From Ehretia macrophylla (taxonomy: Eukaryota > Streptophyta > Magnoliopsida > Boraginales > Ehretiaceae): a stretch of DNA of 64,000 bases. Under the pieces are notes generated by a model, which was not told the DNA's origin, did not search any database, and saw only the letters and a program-made list of their open reading frames with translations. Below are positions 10,900-23,099 of the stretch, piece after piece; the stretch's first letter is position 1; each line of letters starts with the position of its first letter. The position numbers and the translations under genes are program-made. The DNA is taken from NCBI GenBank assembly GCA_037974665.1, contig CM075780.1, positions 55,283,594 through 55,347,593 on the forward strand, read 5' to 3'.

Positions 10900-11396
10900 T
10901 TTAAACTATAAAAAAAATTATACTCGTGAATTTATTTATTTATTTAGTTTTGGTTTTAAGGAAGACCTAATCGATCCACCTTAACAAATCAACAATTAAG
11001 ATACTAAAAAATTCAGGCTACTGAATAATTATCTAGTGACAGAACCAGGACCCTAACGTCAATACTTGCACTCATATGAAGTGAAACAATATGTACTGGG
11101 TAAATTTGCAGGAAATAGATGTTCTCCAGTCATTTTCTTTCTTCAGCCACCATTATCTGACATTTTCTCCTCTCAGAGGCTTCACTTCAAGTGAAACGAT
11201 ACAAGTAAACGGAGTAGAATGCTTACTGTGTAGTCCTTTTTTCTTAGCCAAAAATAGTAGAGTTCAAAGATATTAGGGGGAAGAAAAGCAGAAAAGGGAC
11301 TTTGAAAGGTGATACTTCAAGGACATTTTGTTATATTCACCAAAGACATCAAGCATGAAAAAGAAAAGCCACACGTTGGAATTGATTTTTAACATC
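10900..11396 (+). repeat. Module tail with AAGTGAA palindrome, copy 1
   Basis: Block with ACTCATATGAAGTGAAAC, GGAAATAGATGTTCTCCAGT and the odd palindrome TTCACTTCAAGTGAA (about 11181). Repeated at 12060-12300 and 17340-17620. A short open frame is partly conserved among the three, but no known family is recognised. Confidence 0.6.
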
Positions 11397-12300
11397 ATTG
11401 ACAAGTGTAACATCCTGTATATGTTATGTAATATTAATTTTTTTAAAAATGTACGGAATGCAAATAGATTTCGAGGTTCACGGTTAATTTGGAATTGGTA
11501 TTAAATATGGAGGCTGAGGTCACAACTCTTTGGAAAGTTTAAAAAGAACCTCTTTGATGCACACAGATGGACTAGAAATTGAAACGGATTCGAAGGCTAT
11601 AGTGGATCTTATTAAAGGAAGGCACACCTTCGAACAATCCATTGAGACCTTTAATTGAAGACTGTAAAGAAAATTTATAATGACATCTAAATTTTCGATT
11701 CCGACATATTTATTGAGAAGTTGACAAATCTATTAACTAGATTTTCAATTTTAAGTTGACCCAACCATTAGATAATATAATAATACTTGCTCCATTATCC
11801 GAGCTCCTTATATTATTGGAAGATATGAAATGTGAAACATCCTCTAGGTGGATCTAGAGTATCCTCAACGACTATCTATTTCGTTGTTTTTGTAGTAGAG
11901 AATAGACATCGCTTTAAACTATAAAAAAAAAAAAAAAAAAACTCGTGAATTTATTTATTCATTTTGGTTTTAAAGGAGACCTATTCGGTTCAATTGAAGT
12001 AGTCAAATCTAAGCTACTCAATAATCATTCGAGAGGATGTTTCACCATAAAATCAGGACCATAACGTCAGTGTGCACTCATATAAAGTGAAACAATATTT
12101 AGTCGGTAAATCTGCAGGAAATAGATGTTCTCCAGTCATTTTTTTTTTCAGCGACCGTTATCTGTCATTTTCTTCTCTCAGTGGCTTCACTTCAAGTGAA
12201 ACGATACAAGTAAATGAAGTAGAATGCTTACTGTATAGTCCTTTTGTTTTAGTAAAAAATATTAGAGTTCAAAGAGTTTAGGGGGAAGAAAAGCAGAAAA
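11397..12300 (+). repeat. RNase H-bearing module, copy 3, with tail
   Basis: The module restarts at CATTGACAAGTGTAACATCC, so its junction with the previous copy is inside the module. It includes the fragment at 11455-11690 and the second tail at 12060-12300. The extra copy is absent from duplication copy B. Confidence 0.65.
11455..11690 (+). pseudogene. RNase H-like fragment, copy 3
   Basis: Contains the NMEAEVTTLW stretch and, in a shifted frame, SLMHTDGLEIETDSKAIVDLI. This copy keeps the consensus Ser of ETDSKA where copy 2 has Trp. It is terminated by TGA shortly after, and no complete domain is present. Confidence 0.65.
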
Positions 12301-12314
12301 GCAGAAAAGCAGGA

Positions 12315-12337
12315 GGGGGGGGGGGGGGGGGGGGGGG
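12315..12337. repeat. 23-bp poly(G) run
   Basis: Uninterrupted G tract following repeats of AGAAAAGC. Able to form G-quadruplexes; may also mark a length-uncertain assembly point. Confidence 0.95.
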
Positions 12338-12344
12338 TGTGGAG

Positions 12345-12492
12345 TTGGAGGGGAAAAAGATATAGATTAGCTTGATAGTTGGTCACAAGTATGTTTATAT
12401 AGATGACGCGAGTTCGAACCACACCAGGCAACATGTTGTATTTTTTTTGCTATTAGCCTAATTCGTAAGTTGGTGAAGGGGAAAAAAAAAAA
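12345..12492 (+). mobile_element. tRNA-derived SINE (putative)
   Basis: A-box-like TAGCTTGATAGTTGG (12368-12382) and B-box GAGTTCGAACC (12410-12420), the spacing of a tRNA promoter, followed about 65 bp on by a poly(A) run ending near 12492. The sequence is absent from the corresponding place in copy B, in line with a later insertion. Target duplication not established. Confidence 0.55.
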
Positions 12493-13069
12493 CAGAAACA
12501 AACTCAAAAGTTGTGTTGTCACTTTTTTTTTTTTTTAAAAACAAAACTATCATCATATTCATCTCCTTCTCAAAATTTTTTTACAAATCTCAATTTTATT
12601 ACACCACATCTTCCTGCAAATCTCAAGTTAAAAAGTATATATATATGTGTGTATATGTGTATGTACAAAAAATTAAAACAGTAAAAATTAAATATCTTCT
12701 TTACAAATTCAAAAATACTGTACAAAAAAAAAATTCAGCCCTCCCAACATTCTAATCCTGGGTTCTGCCCCTGCAGAAAAGGGACTTTGACCAAAGACTT
12801 CAAGCAAGAAAAAGAAAAACCACACGTTGGTTTAGTGCTGCTGTGACCAGAAAAACAAGAAAAGTAGAATAAGACCAATTGTTTGTTTTTCCTTTCAATG
12901 GAGAACACAATAATATGCAATTAGTGTATAATAATAGTGAGCTTGTGGGCTTTGTGTGGATTGCACACTCCTTCTAATACTCTAATATTATATTTCCCAC
13001 TTTTTGCGTGGATGGCACACTCCTCTAATCTCCTTTTGTGAGCTGGTCTCCTACCCAGCAATCCATCTC

Positions 13070-13320
13070 CATTAATTATAATTATAATTAAAATTAAAAT
13101 TAAAAAATAAAAAAAAAATAAAAAAAAACTATAATTAAAACTAATTATATACAACTATAATTAGAATTAAAAATTAAAAACTGAAAACAACATTAACTTT
13201 AGTTAAAATTAAAAATAAATAATTCTAACTAAAATTATAAATAATAAATGACTATAACTAAAAATAAAAAATAAAAAATAGTTAAAACTAAAAATAAAAA
13301 TAAAAACAATCAAAACAAAG
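13070..13320. repeat. ATTAAAATT-rich low-complexity tract
   Basis: Degenerate repeats of TATAATTAAAATTAAAA. A shorter version occurs at the end of copy B (about 17958-18080), marking the shared right edge of the two duplication copies. Confidence 0.7.
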
Positions 13321-13683
13321 TTAACTTTCTCTCTGTTTTCTTGGTTGTTGGCGTGCGTTCCGGGGTGGTTGTGTTGTAAGATCGGGTAAGGTAGAATACA
13401 CAAGGGTTGGTTAATCAAGTACAAAGAAAATATATATATATTGCAACCTTTTGAAATGTGGCCCTAGTTAAGGTTAATGTATGGTTAGGTTACTTATAAA
13501 TAAATAACTCTTTTTACTCAAATAAGTTAATAAGTTTACATACATAGTTTACTAAGAGAATGAATCGCTAGTTAGTGATGGTGATGTTGAAAAGACCTCA
13601 AGTTCAACGACCACGACAATAGGAGAAGGACCCTAAGCTTGGTGGCCATTGCAATGCCGAAAAGACCTTGAGCTTGGCATATT

Positions 13684-13815
13684 TCATGGCGATGGAGAAG
13701 GAGATGAGGCAAACGCAGGCCATGAAAATTGCGGTGTTACCTCGAGCTTAACAAATTTGATGGCAATGGGGATGCAGATGAGAAAGACCATGCCTTCTTC
13801 CAGTAAATGAGCTAT
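13684..13815 (-). pseudogene. Short secreted-peptide-like frame, copy B
   Basis: Paralogue of 3845-3955. The initiating ATG is ATA here (13813-13815), but the frame stays open for 43 codons. It has a hydrophobic segment (GMVFLICIPIAIKFV) and ends in SSPSPSP before TGA at 13684. Losing the start in one copy and gaining a stop in the other indicates that neither is functional. Confidence 0.3.
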
Positions 13816-13950
13816 TTTCAATTTCTATTTTGGTTGTTTGTTGATATTGGTGGCTTTAGGGCTTGGAGAGAAATAAGGTTAAGTAGGGGACTTTTTTAGA
13901 ATAATTCTGCCTCAAACGCCTTGCATTTTTTGTAAATTGGACAAAGACTC

Positions 13951-14798
13951 TAGGAATGACGACGGTTCGTTATATGTAAAAAATGAGATATCCATAACCA
14001 AAACCACTGAAACTCGACGGGTTTGAAAAATCAATTATCAAAATTAAAATCGCTAAGTATTCAAAAAATCATAGTTAACCATACTCGTGAAGAATTCTAA
14101 GAAAACAAAAAAAAAATATATATATATATATATAGTTTAAACAAAAAATCAACCTAAAAAATATGTTACAAATTTTAATTTGTATCCAAAAAGCCCAAAA
14201 ATAAAATGAATGACAACATATATACAATAAAATAATAAAATTTAAAATAAATTGCATAATCATTACAATATTTGTCCATAAACTAAACTTAGCCCAAGTT
14301 TTATTAATATTATCAAAACACACATACAATAAGATGATAAAATTTAAAATAAATTACATAATCATTGCTATATTTGTCGATAAACTAAATTTAGCCCAAG
14401 TTTTATAATTCTAGTTATTGATTGGCCTAATCTTGTAATAAAAAAAAAATACCATTGGGTTAACAAATCTAGCCTTAGAAGTGTAAGTTTAGATATTAAT
14501 TTATTAGGCTAGTATAAAAAATATATATATTTATGTTTTTGTCAATGTTAAATATATGTGGCATCTGTATATATACATAGACACACACACACACACATAT
14601 GTACATATATAAATTAATAATCAGGTTTTGAGTTTCAATCATTCTTAATGTTGAATACCAAAACCTATTGTATTACTTGCTGGTTGTTCCTTATAAAAAT
14701 CAAACCTAGCAGATACCCTATCGGTTTTATTATTAGGTCTTTTATCCGTTGAAATATTCGTTAGTTTTAGATTCAAACTCTACTAGCCGCCATCTCTA
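13951..14798 (+). mobile_element. hAT-like non-autonomous element, copy B
   Basis: Left end TAGGAATGACGACGG and right end CCATCTCTA, both close to hAT termini and better preserved than the copy at 4088-5001. It contains a (TA)n/(CA)n tract around 14570-14610. No coding frame. The flanks AAAGACTC and GACATTTT do not match, so the ends or the duplication have decayed. Confidence 0.5.
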
Positions 14799-16379
14799 GA
14801 CATTTTTTGAAATATAAGACTCAACCCCTTTTTGGTATGTTTCTTTCAAAGATAAAAGTAGAATGGTAAGTTATAAAAGGATAATAAAAAAAAAGAAGTA
14901 GAAAAGATTATTATTGAGTAATTTTGACTTAGTCCCCTTGTACTTTTAGTAATAGGAGACATGGACCCTGTATATTAAGAAAAAAAAAATGAGAAACAGG
15001 TCCTGATTATAAGGGATCCATGTCTTTTTCGGTCTAAAACAAGGAAAAAATATGAATTATCAATCTTAAAAAAAAAAACATAATGCAAACTAGTCAACTA
15101 CCTCATCCCACTTTTCCTTCCTCCTTCTCCTATTACTTCTCTTTTCCCTACTCTCCATGTATCTCATGACCAAGCATGATGTGTAACCAAACTCCCATGG
15201 ATCCACCATTGGAGTTTTTGCTACACTTTTTGTCTTTGATCATCATCATTGGAAATTAGAAAGTTCACTCAAGTGATCTTCAATATACCCAAACCCATTA
15301 TTACTACCATTGCCATTAGCTACTTGGCTATGGAAACTATAGGAAATGATGGAACAATAAGGACACTTCAAGTAATTCTTTGACAAAAAGAAAGTTATAG
15401 AGTTAGATACTCGTATTTTCAAAAACAATAAAGCTAAATATCTATTTTTTCCACATGATTAATTAGAGATTTTCTTGTTTTTGTATTATTTTACGTATTT
15501 TTTGCCTTAAAAGGATAACAGTGATAATAAGCTATAGTAAACTGATGAATATTGAATGATCTTTTAAAAATGTTAAATTTTCATTACAATAGAATCCAAT
15601 AAATGTATTAGAAATACTTATGGTAGGTTTGGTGGTGTTAGTTGCACGTCATGCATAGCTATGAGATATGTAGAGAGAAGAAAATAAAAAATGGCGAAAA
15701 AATAGAAAACACAAAAGAGAAAAAAGAAGAAGAAATAGAGTATGGTGGGATGAGGTTGCATATTCGTTTGAGTCATATGTTTCTTGAAAACTAGAAATTC
15801 ACATTTTTACATTCTTTTTTTTTTCTTCTAACAAAAGAAGAGAAGGATTTGAAGATAGGAACTTGTCTCTCTCATTGCATAAACTCTAGGGTCTATATGC
15901 CTTTTTTACTAAAAGTACAAGTAGTTGAATGAAAATTCCTATATACTAATTCCTATTTTTATTTTTAATTTCTAATTGATAATTACACCCTTATTCTTAA
16001 TGAAAAAGTTAATAGAAGGAGTCCAACTATCATATTCAATAAATGTGGGTTCTAAGTCTCATTAACCAAAAGTTGAAAGATTCTAAGGTAAAATTATCCT
16101 TTTTTTTGTTTAAATTTAAATCTAAAATAGATTTTTATAATTAGTGACGGTTAGTGTAAATAATATCACAAAACGATTGACCGAGACAATAGACAAGCTA
16201 TTGCCCCCATGTCTTGCCGCAGGATTTGGGTATTTGTATCCAATTTATTGTTCATTTTTATAAATGGTTCTTCTCGATTGTTTTCCCGTTTTGAATTCAT
16301 ATGTGTTTATCTGCTATTGAACAAATTACTTCTGTATTGCAATAAATCTTTAGTTGACAAAAAAAAAAAAAAAAAAACC

Positions 16380-17250
16380 TTTTTCTGGAATTAGAATTTT
16401 ATACGAAGTGTAACACAAGTAAACTTGGATGAAATGTGTGTGGTTGGGGGGCTAGTCAAATGTTAACTCTAGTAAAGGGTGTTCCTATCTAATCCAGCAA
16501 GGAAGCCCACAAGCTAACGTTTATTGAGTTATAAATTCTGACGAAGAAGTTAGTATATTGGTGCTTCATGCCTCTTTTGGGCGCTTGCTTCAGAAGGCCT
16601 AACAACTCTAGTTGAAATGGGCTTTGAACAAATGTTTCAAATGGGCCATGGTACACGACGAAATATGGAATGGACCACTGGGCCTTTGCTCTAGTGATAT
16701 AGTTCTCGCTTTATATGCGAGAGGTTTCAAAATCGATTTTTGATAAGTATAACATTCTTTATATGTGATGTAATGTTGATTTTTGACCTCCTTTAAATAA
16801 TAACAAAAAAAAAAAAAATGTAACTCTTGGGGAAGTTTAAAAAGAGCCTCTTTGATGCACATAGATGGATTAGAAATTGAGACCGATTGGAAGGCTATAG
16901 TGGATCTTATTCAAGGTAGGACACCTTTGAACAGTCCTTTGAGACCTTTTAATTGAAGACTGTAAGAAAATTCTATAATAACATCTAAACTTTTAACTCC
17001 GATATATTTATTGAAAAGTTGACAAATTTGTTGACTGAATTGCTGACTTTAACTGGACACAACCATTAGGTAATATAACAATACTTGCTCCACTAGCTGC
17101 TCTCCTTAAATTATTGGAAGAAAGACATGAATGGTGAAACATTCCCTAGGTTGATCGTAAAGTAGCCTCAATGGCTATTTACTTCAATGTTTTTGTAATA
17201 GAGATCAACTAGATATCCCTTTAAACCAAAAAAAATTATACTCATGAATT
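16380..17250 (+). repeat. RNase H-bearing module in duplication copy B
   Basis: Single copy of the module repeated in copy A; contains the fragment at 16818-16985 and leads into the tail block at 17340-17620. Confidence 0.7.
16818..16985 (+). pseudogene. RNase H-like fragment, copy B
   Basis: The words TTTAAAAAGAGCCTCTTTGA, GAAATTGAGACCGATTGGAA and TATAGTGGATCTTATTCAAG encode the same LEIETDWKAIVDLIQ block as the copy at 10479-10622. The upstream GGF..N.G..S block has been deleted. Degenerate. Confidence 0.6.
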
Positions 17251-18412
17251 TATTTATTTTTGATTTTAAAGGGGGCCTAATTGATCCAACTCAACAAATC
17301 AGCAATTAAGGTACTAAAAAATTCAGGCTACCGAATAATTATCTAGTGACAGAACTAGGACCCTAACGTCAATACGTGCACTCATATGAAGTGAAACAAT
17401 ATGTAGTGGGTAAATTTGCAGGAAATAGATGTTCTCCAGTCATTTTCTTTCTTCAGCGACCATTATCTGATATTTTTTTCTCTCAGAGGCTTCACTTCAA
17501 GTGAAACGATACAAGTAAACGGAGTAGAATGCTTACTGTGTAGTCCTTTTTTCTTAGCCAAAAATATTAGAGTTCAAAGATATTAGGGGGAAGAAAAGCA
17601 GAAGGGACTTTGAAAGGTGATACTTCAAGTATACATTATGTTATGTTCACCAAAGACATCAAGCATGAAAAAGAAAAGCCACACGTTGGTTTAGTGCTGC
17701 TGTGACAGAAAAACAAGAAAAGTAGAATGAGACCAATTGTTTGTTTTTCCTTTCAATGAATGGAGAACACAATAATATGCAATTAGTGTATAATAATGGT
17801 GAGCTTGTGGGCTTTATGTGGGTTGCACACTCCTAATACTCTAATATCATATTTCCCACTTTTTGCGTGGACGGCACACTCTTCCAATTTTATACTCTTG
17901 AACAAATCTCACAGCAATCTCCTCTTGTGAAGTGGTCTCCTACCCAGCAATCCATCTCCATTAATTATAACTAAAATAAAAATAAAAACAACTATAATTA
18001 AAATTAAAAACTAAAAACTAAAATAACTTTAGTTAATAGTAATAATAAATAATTATAAATAAATAATTAAAACTAAAATAATTCAAGTCACGTGCTAAAA
18101 ACGTTAAAAAGTAACAGATTAAGCCAATTGGACCAACGACGTCACACTTAAAAGATATTAATAACCAAAAAGATCATTTTAAAAGATTCAAGACCAAAGT
18201 GTCAAAACCTCAAAACATTGGAGACCACGAGTGACATTTACTCTTTCTAAAATTCTCTATGAGAAATGATATTGTCACTAGAAATTTTACTCAAAAACTT
18301 TTAATAACTTATGTAAGCGTAGTTTTGTTTGCTTTTTAGATGCACTTAAGTCTCGTAAAACTAAAGCTAATCAATGTGTAACTGTCCTGTTTGCTCTTGC
18401 ATGAACGGAAAC

Positions 18413-18590
18413 TAGGGATGACAACAGATATGCACTCTGTCTGAAACTGACGGGTATCCGTCCGATAAAAACTCAATAACAAAAACATATAGGAATCTGT
18501 TAGATTTTGGATTTTATAAGCGATAACCGATAGGTTTTGACTTTTTACGATAAAAAAATAAAAACTCATTATTGGATATTTTTAATTGAC
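18413..18590 (+). mobile_element. hAT-like left-end fragment
   Basis: Starts TAGGGATGACAACAG and carries GACGGGTATCCGTCC and GATAGGTTTTGAC, matching the element at 7353-7976 read on its own strand. No right end is present, so the fragment is truncated. Confidence 0.55.
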
Positions 18591-19860
18591 ACCCCTTCTA
18601 CTTTCATAAAAGGAGACTTAGACCCCAAGTTTATTGGTAAATGAAAGATAGACCCATTATGTTAAGGATCTGTCAAATGCTTCGTTAGAAATATGATGAA
18701 TTCCATTTATGCCCCCAATGTTATTTCTCTGAATCCTCCCGTCTCTCCTTTTCCTCTACCACCCATTTCTTCTTTTCACCCGTGCTTTTTTATTCACTAT
18801 ACCAATTTTTTCACTCTTCATCTTCCTTCACCGAAAATTCCCATAAAATCAAGCAAATGATATAACAAGCTCTTTCTCTCTCCTTAGCTTCTCAAAGACC
18901 CATATGCAAATTCCCCTTCTTTGCCTCAGACTTGTGTTTCTTTTTCATCTGTGGCGGTCTTACCTTTCCACCAGTGCACCCCCTGGTTTACCCCTTACTT
19001 AGTGAAGGGTATATTTATGAATTGACATAAAAAATAGGGCTGATGCCTTGTTGTATCGCACCAATCCCCAAAAAGTTTTAATTTTACCAAAACTTGTCAA
19101 AAAGTGCACTTTTCATCAAAAAAAAAAAGCATATTTCGTCTCCTTCATCCTTGGGCTTTCTCTATTGTTGCCAAGCTGAGGTATATTTTTTTTTTCTATT
19201 TTGTTAAGCCAAAAGTGTGGAATTGATTATTGATGATTATTTAGTGAAATACATATTTAAGATTTTAAACATATTTGGTACAAATTTTAAAAAAGAGTTT
19301 TCATAATATACAACTAACTAAAAATATACATAAAATACAGAGAAAGATTCATGTATTCATAGTATGCATGAAATATATAACACACATTCACTAAAAGATA
19401 ACGTAGTAGTGAATGATTATAGACTTGCCAAGCTTCAAGGATCTTTTTGGTCTAGACAGGAGCTCGAGTAGATAAGGAAAGACTAACTTTAGGATAATGA
19501 AAATGATCAAAAAAATTTAAAGGAAGAAAAGCAAGACTTAGTGACTGAATCTGTAATCTGAAGCCCTATGCAGATTTTTACTTAAATTTTATGGTAATTC
19601 AACGATCGAAAATTCCAATGTGGTAAGATGAAGTACCAATTGGAGAGCAAAACGAGAGAGGTGGGGAGTGTTGAACAGTTGTTAAGCTATGAATGCAAGA
19701 TTAGAGCTCAGATAAGTATAAAAGAGAAGTTTAATGGCTCAGCATTTGCAGCGGCAATGAGCAAAAACTGAGAGCAGTTTCAGTGTGTGTGTGGATTGAA
19801 GTATTAAAGTGTGTAGAGTGTGTGTAGTGTACATGCACAACTAAGTAAAAGTATACATAT
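18591..19860. other. Unassigned region left of the gypsy element
   Basis: A pyrimidine-rich stretch (18730-18920) followed by AT-rich sequence. No reading frame or repeat family recognised. Confidence 0.4.
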
Positions 19861-19865
19861 TATAT

Positions 19866-20710
19866 TGTAGATGCCAAAATCTACAATTACGGATTTTGGG
19901 CCACTAGCAACCTGCAAAGACAGAAGGCGAGAAAAGCGGCGTGAGTCTCGGGACACCGGTGTGGTGCCGGCTAAAGACACTCCGACACTCAAGTCAGTAG
20001 TGTATTAGAAAGGATAAAAACGAGAAAAATAGGAAGGGAAAAGTGGAGACTACCGTATTACCAGCGTCGATATGTGGAGTATAGGCTGTGAAGATGTTTG
20101 AAGGAGAGAGGGGATGTAATGTTAGTAAGGCTAGTATTCGATGCCCTCTCCCTGTGTAGGCGTGGCCTACTTATAGGTGTGGGTAGGCCAATAGTCACGA
20201 ACTCTTGGGACTTGTATTTTTACCAGACTACGTGATCGTGTAGGATAGAGGTAGTCTTTATCCTAAGTCCTTCAGTGGTCGTCCACTTCTCGTAGGCTAG
20301 GCAATTGTGATACGTCTGGGGTCACTTATCCCTTGGGACTTGTATCTCTAGTGGACTGCTTCAAGCAAGTGACCACTTATCCCATAGGATAGGGTTGACT
20401 TTTATCTTGAGTTTGTTGATCGTTATCCACTACTAGTAGTCTAGTCAATTGAAATGTTTCATTGATCGTCTATCTAGAGATATCCGATAGAGTCTGAGTT
20501 GGATTGGAGTTCATCCTTGGTTGTTTGTGTAGGACGGTGCCGCTATACGGGCTTAGCCAAGGGCCTTGAGCCTCTATCAGACCCAATTTTGGAGTAGGCC
20601 ACGACTTATAGTATTGTATATGGGCCTTGGCCCAGTAATCAGGCGTCGATTAGGGCCAAGTGACCTGTCGTAATTGGACCATGGGTCCAAGTCCAATTTT
20701 GGTATTAACA
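19866..20710 (-). repeat. 3' LTR of the gypsy element
   Basis: 845 bp, bounded TG...CA, matching 29339-30189. On the minus strand a TATA-like CTATAAGTAGG lies at about 20166-20176. Flanked outside by TATAT. Confidence 0.95.
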
Positions 20711-20730
20711 GTTTGTCCCCCATTCCCTAA
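20711..20730 (-). other. Polypurine tract of the gypsy element
   Basis: Minus strand GGGAATGGGGGACAAAC directly precedes the 3' LTR: the purine-rich primer for plus-strand DNA synthesis. Confidence 0.8.
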
Positions 20731-21586
20731 GTCAAAGAGTCTTCGAGTTAGGGAGTAGTTGCTCGTTGGCAAAACAATTCTTGCTTAGACCTTGTATAAA
20801 GAGGCATTTTTTGCAGGCTACGCTCGAGGGTGAGCTTTATTTCTCACTTTGGGCCCAAGGTTGGAAGTGGGCTACATCCTGTATTGCCGTTCGAGGGTGG
20901 ACCACAAGAATAAGAGCCTTGTTCAAGGGCGAATCCTTGCGCGCGGCTTCATGCCAATTATAATTCTTTGCGTTAGCCATGAATGGACTACACATGAGTT
21001 AATGTGTCTGAGTTGAAGGAGCCTACATGATCGATATATGCTTGGGCGCAGCCTGTAAACCCTCGTTCGTGGCTCTAGGAATGGTATTCATGAGCAGCAT
21101 CCTATGCATTTCGAATGCGAATTTAAATAGACTTTGCGACTGACATGCCTTTGCAATCCGGAGGCTACATTCCTTTGCTTTTTCAATTCGCAGCCTACGC
21201 CCCGTGAACTTCACAATTCACACCCTATGAATGTCTTCCATAATTTCGCAGCCTACAATGGCTGGTATGCGAGCAACTTTGCAGCCTACATGTTGCTTTT
21301 CGCTTTTGTTTTTTGTACATTTTCATTTGAATTTGCTTTGGCAGAAGGCACTTGTACGACCAATGGGGAGCTGACACATGCCTTGAGGTCAACTCCCATT
21401 TAATGCTCCATTTGCAGACAAGACAACACTCGTCCTCAGTTTGGTTTTGTTCTCGGAATTCTACTTCGAGTGAGACGTGCAGATGTCTGGCGCATGGATT
21501 GTTGCTGAGACAAACTGTCTTCCAAAACTTGTTGCTCTACAAGACAATTCTAATCTTGGCATTCGTGGGACCCGCATGGAATCAAA

Positions 21587-21715
21587 GGCTATATTATAAC
21601 ATATTATATATAAAGTCATATTATAATATATTATATGCAAGGCTATGTTATAATATATTATATGTAAAGTTATATTATAATATATTGTATCATATTATAA
21701 TACATCAAATGTAAG
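21587..21715. repeat. AT-rich tandem array inside the gypsy element
   Basis: About four units of roughly 32 bp built on ATATTATAATATATTATAT with a spacer like GTAAAG/GCAAGG. Confidence 0.75.
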
Positions 21716-23099
21716 GTTGAAATAGCTTTCTTACGTAATGTAATAATATATGTGCATGCATTATATTATTATATAGTATGATATATCACAGTGCGCTGGT
21801 GAAGTATAAGATTATGTAACACTATATTTTATTATACCATGAGCTGATGTTATTGTAAGTTGTTGTGCTTCAATATATATATTTTAATATTCACTTTCTT
21901 GTTAACTTGAGCAAGCATAATTGCAGAGTGTTGTAAGATGACAGGAATTCGGGCTTCGGTTTTTCATTTTTATTTTTGAGTGCGCTTCCCTACATGTAGG
22001 TTGCTCCTTGGAGTTCCTTCTTGTAGGAGTTCTTCATACAGGTTGCTCTTCAGATATCCTTACGTATAGGTTGGCCATGTGTAGACTAGTGCGCCAGTCT
22101 ACACGTAGGCTGCGAGCTTCTTGAGTTCCTCCTTGCAGACTAGCCCCTTCAACCCTACGTAGGTTGCATTTTTTGAGCCTTAAAGACGATCGATCTCTAA
22201 GCAACTTTACGTAGGCTACGACTTTTGAACCTTAATGGTACGCGACTTAGCGGCTAATCAGCAACTTAGCACATTCTCTTCTTCAGGTAGGCCGCTCTTT
22301 AGGACCTTTCTCTTGTCGCCAAGGTAGAGCCGACACGTCGTAGCACTTTTGGATAGTAGTCTAGTACTTGCCGACCAATGTCTTCCTTTGTCATGTACCT
22401 TCATTGCTGTACCGAAATGCCCTTCGAGGGTTAGATTGACTCAATCAAGTCGACTAGCCCGACGTTTGTGGCCAAATCGCGGAGAATCTGTCTCTTTAGT
22501 TTGTCTATCTTCTGTCTTTAATGACTCGTAGTGCAATAGGCATCATCGAACTATGGGATAACATGCCCTGGTACTCATTGTATGGTAGACACTGCTCATT
22601 CTTGACTTTGACCTCTCGGATGTAGGTATCATTTGTATGGCACTTTTGTTGTCAGTAGGCGGGAATTAACACTATGACTCTAGGGTCCCGAATGTGTTTA
22701 ATTCGCACATAATGCTTCTATCTTCTCTAACGCTTTGTAGTAGCTTCGTTGTGTTTGGGGGGCTACTTAGCGTTAGTTTTACCATAACGTTGTTCGTGGT
22801 CTTTGGCTATGCTCTTTCCCCACTTATTGTAGTGGTGTGGGCTTAGCGTCAAGCATTCGGTCTTTGGGACTCTATTAACTGGAATATATGGTTATCCTTC
22901 GCCCTCAAATTAGGAGATAAGACCACCACGGTGGTAGTCTGGTTCATAGTTCGTTTGTTCAAGGAGTGGCCTGCGGTCGAGTGAGCTTGACTCTAGGTGG
23001 CTACTAGTAGGTAATCTATATTAGAGGAGACTACTAGGCTTGTCGGTGACTCTATTTTCGTAAACTTCCGTGTTAATAGGTTGTGTTCCACTTAGGGCA

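Larger units (their letters stand above)
9510..10900 (+). repeat. RNase H-bearing module, copy 2 (contains a MITE)
   Basis: Same module as 8695-9430, starting with ATTTTATACGAAGTGTAAC and closer in sequence to copy B (16390-17250) than copy 1 is. It is interrupted by the MITE at 9898-10342. Confidence 0.7.
3540..13410 (+). repeat. Segmental tandem duplication, copy A
   Basis: This block and 13415-18090 are colinear from the word AAGTACAAAG at the left (3543 / 13417) to the ATTAATTATAA-rich tail at the right (about 13070 / 17958). Shared landmarks in order: the GAATGAATC...GTGATGGTGATGTTGAA block (3697 / 13557), the hAT-like element (4088 / 13951), a TCATGACTAAG/TCATGACCAAG block (6368 / 15167), CTTGTCTCTCTCATTG (8070 / 15861), GTCTTGCCGCAGGATTTGGG (8611 / 16208) and the RNase H-like module. 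Copy A additionally holds four TIR insertions and extra copies of the RNase H module, which explains its greater length. Confidence 0.85.
13415..18090 (+). repeat. Segmental tandem duplication, copy B
   Basis: Direct repeat of 3540-13410, immediately adjacent. It has one RNase H module and none of the four later TIR insertions, so it approximates the ancestral arrangement. Numerous substitutions and small indels separate it from copy A. Confidence 0.85.

Noticed and set aside
11091-12281. Short plus-strand frames at 11091-11276 and 12072-12281 with shared GFTSSETIQVN
   Set aside because: They are paralogous parts of a repeated non-coding module; the N-terminal halves are in different frames, and no family is recognised, so conservation simply reflects the duplication.
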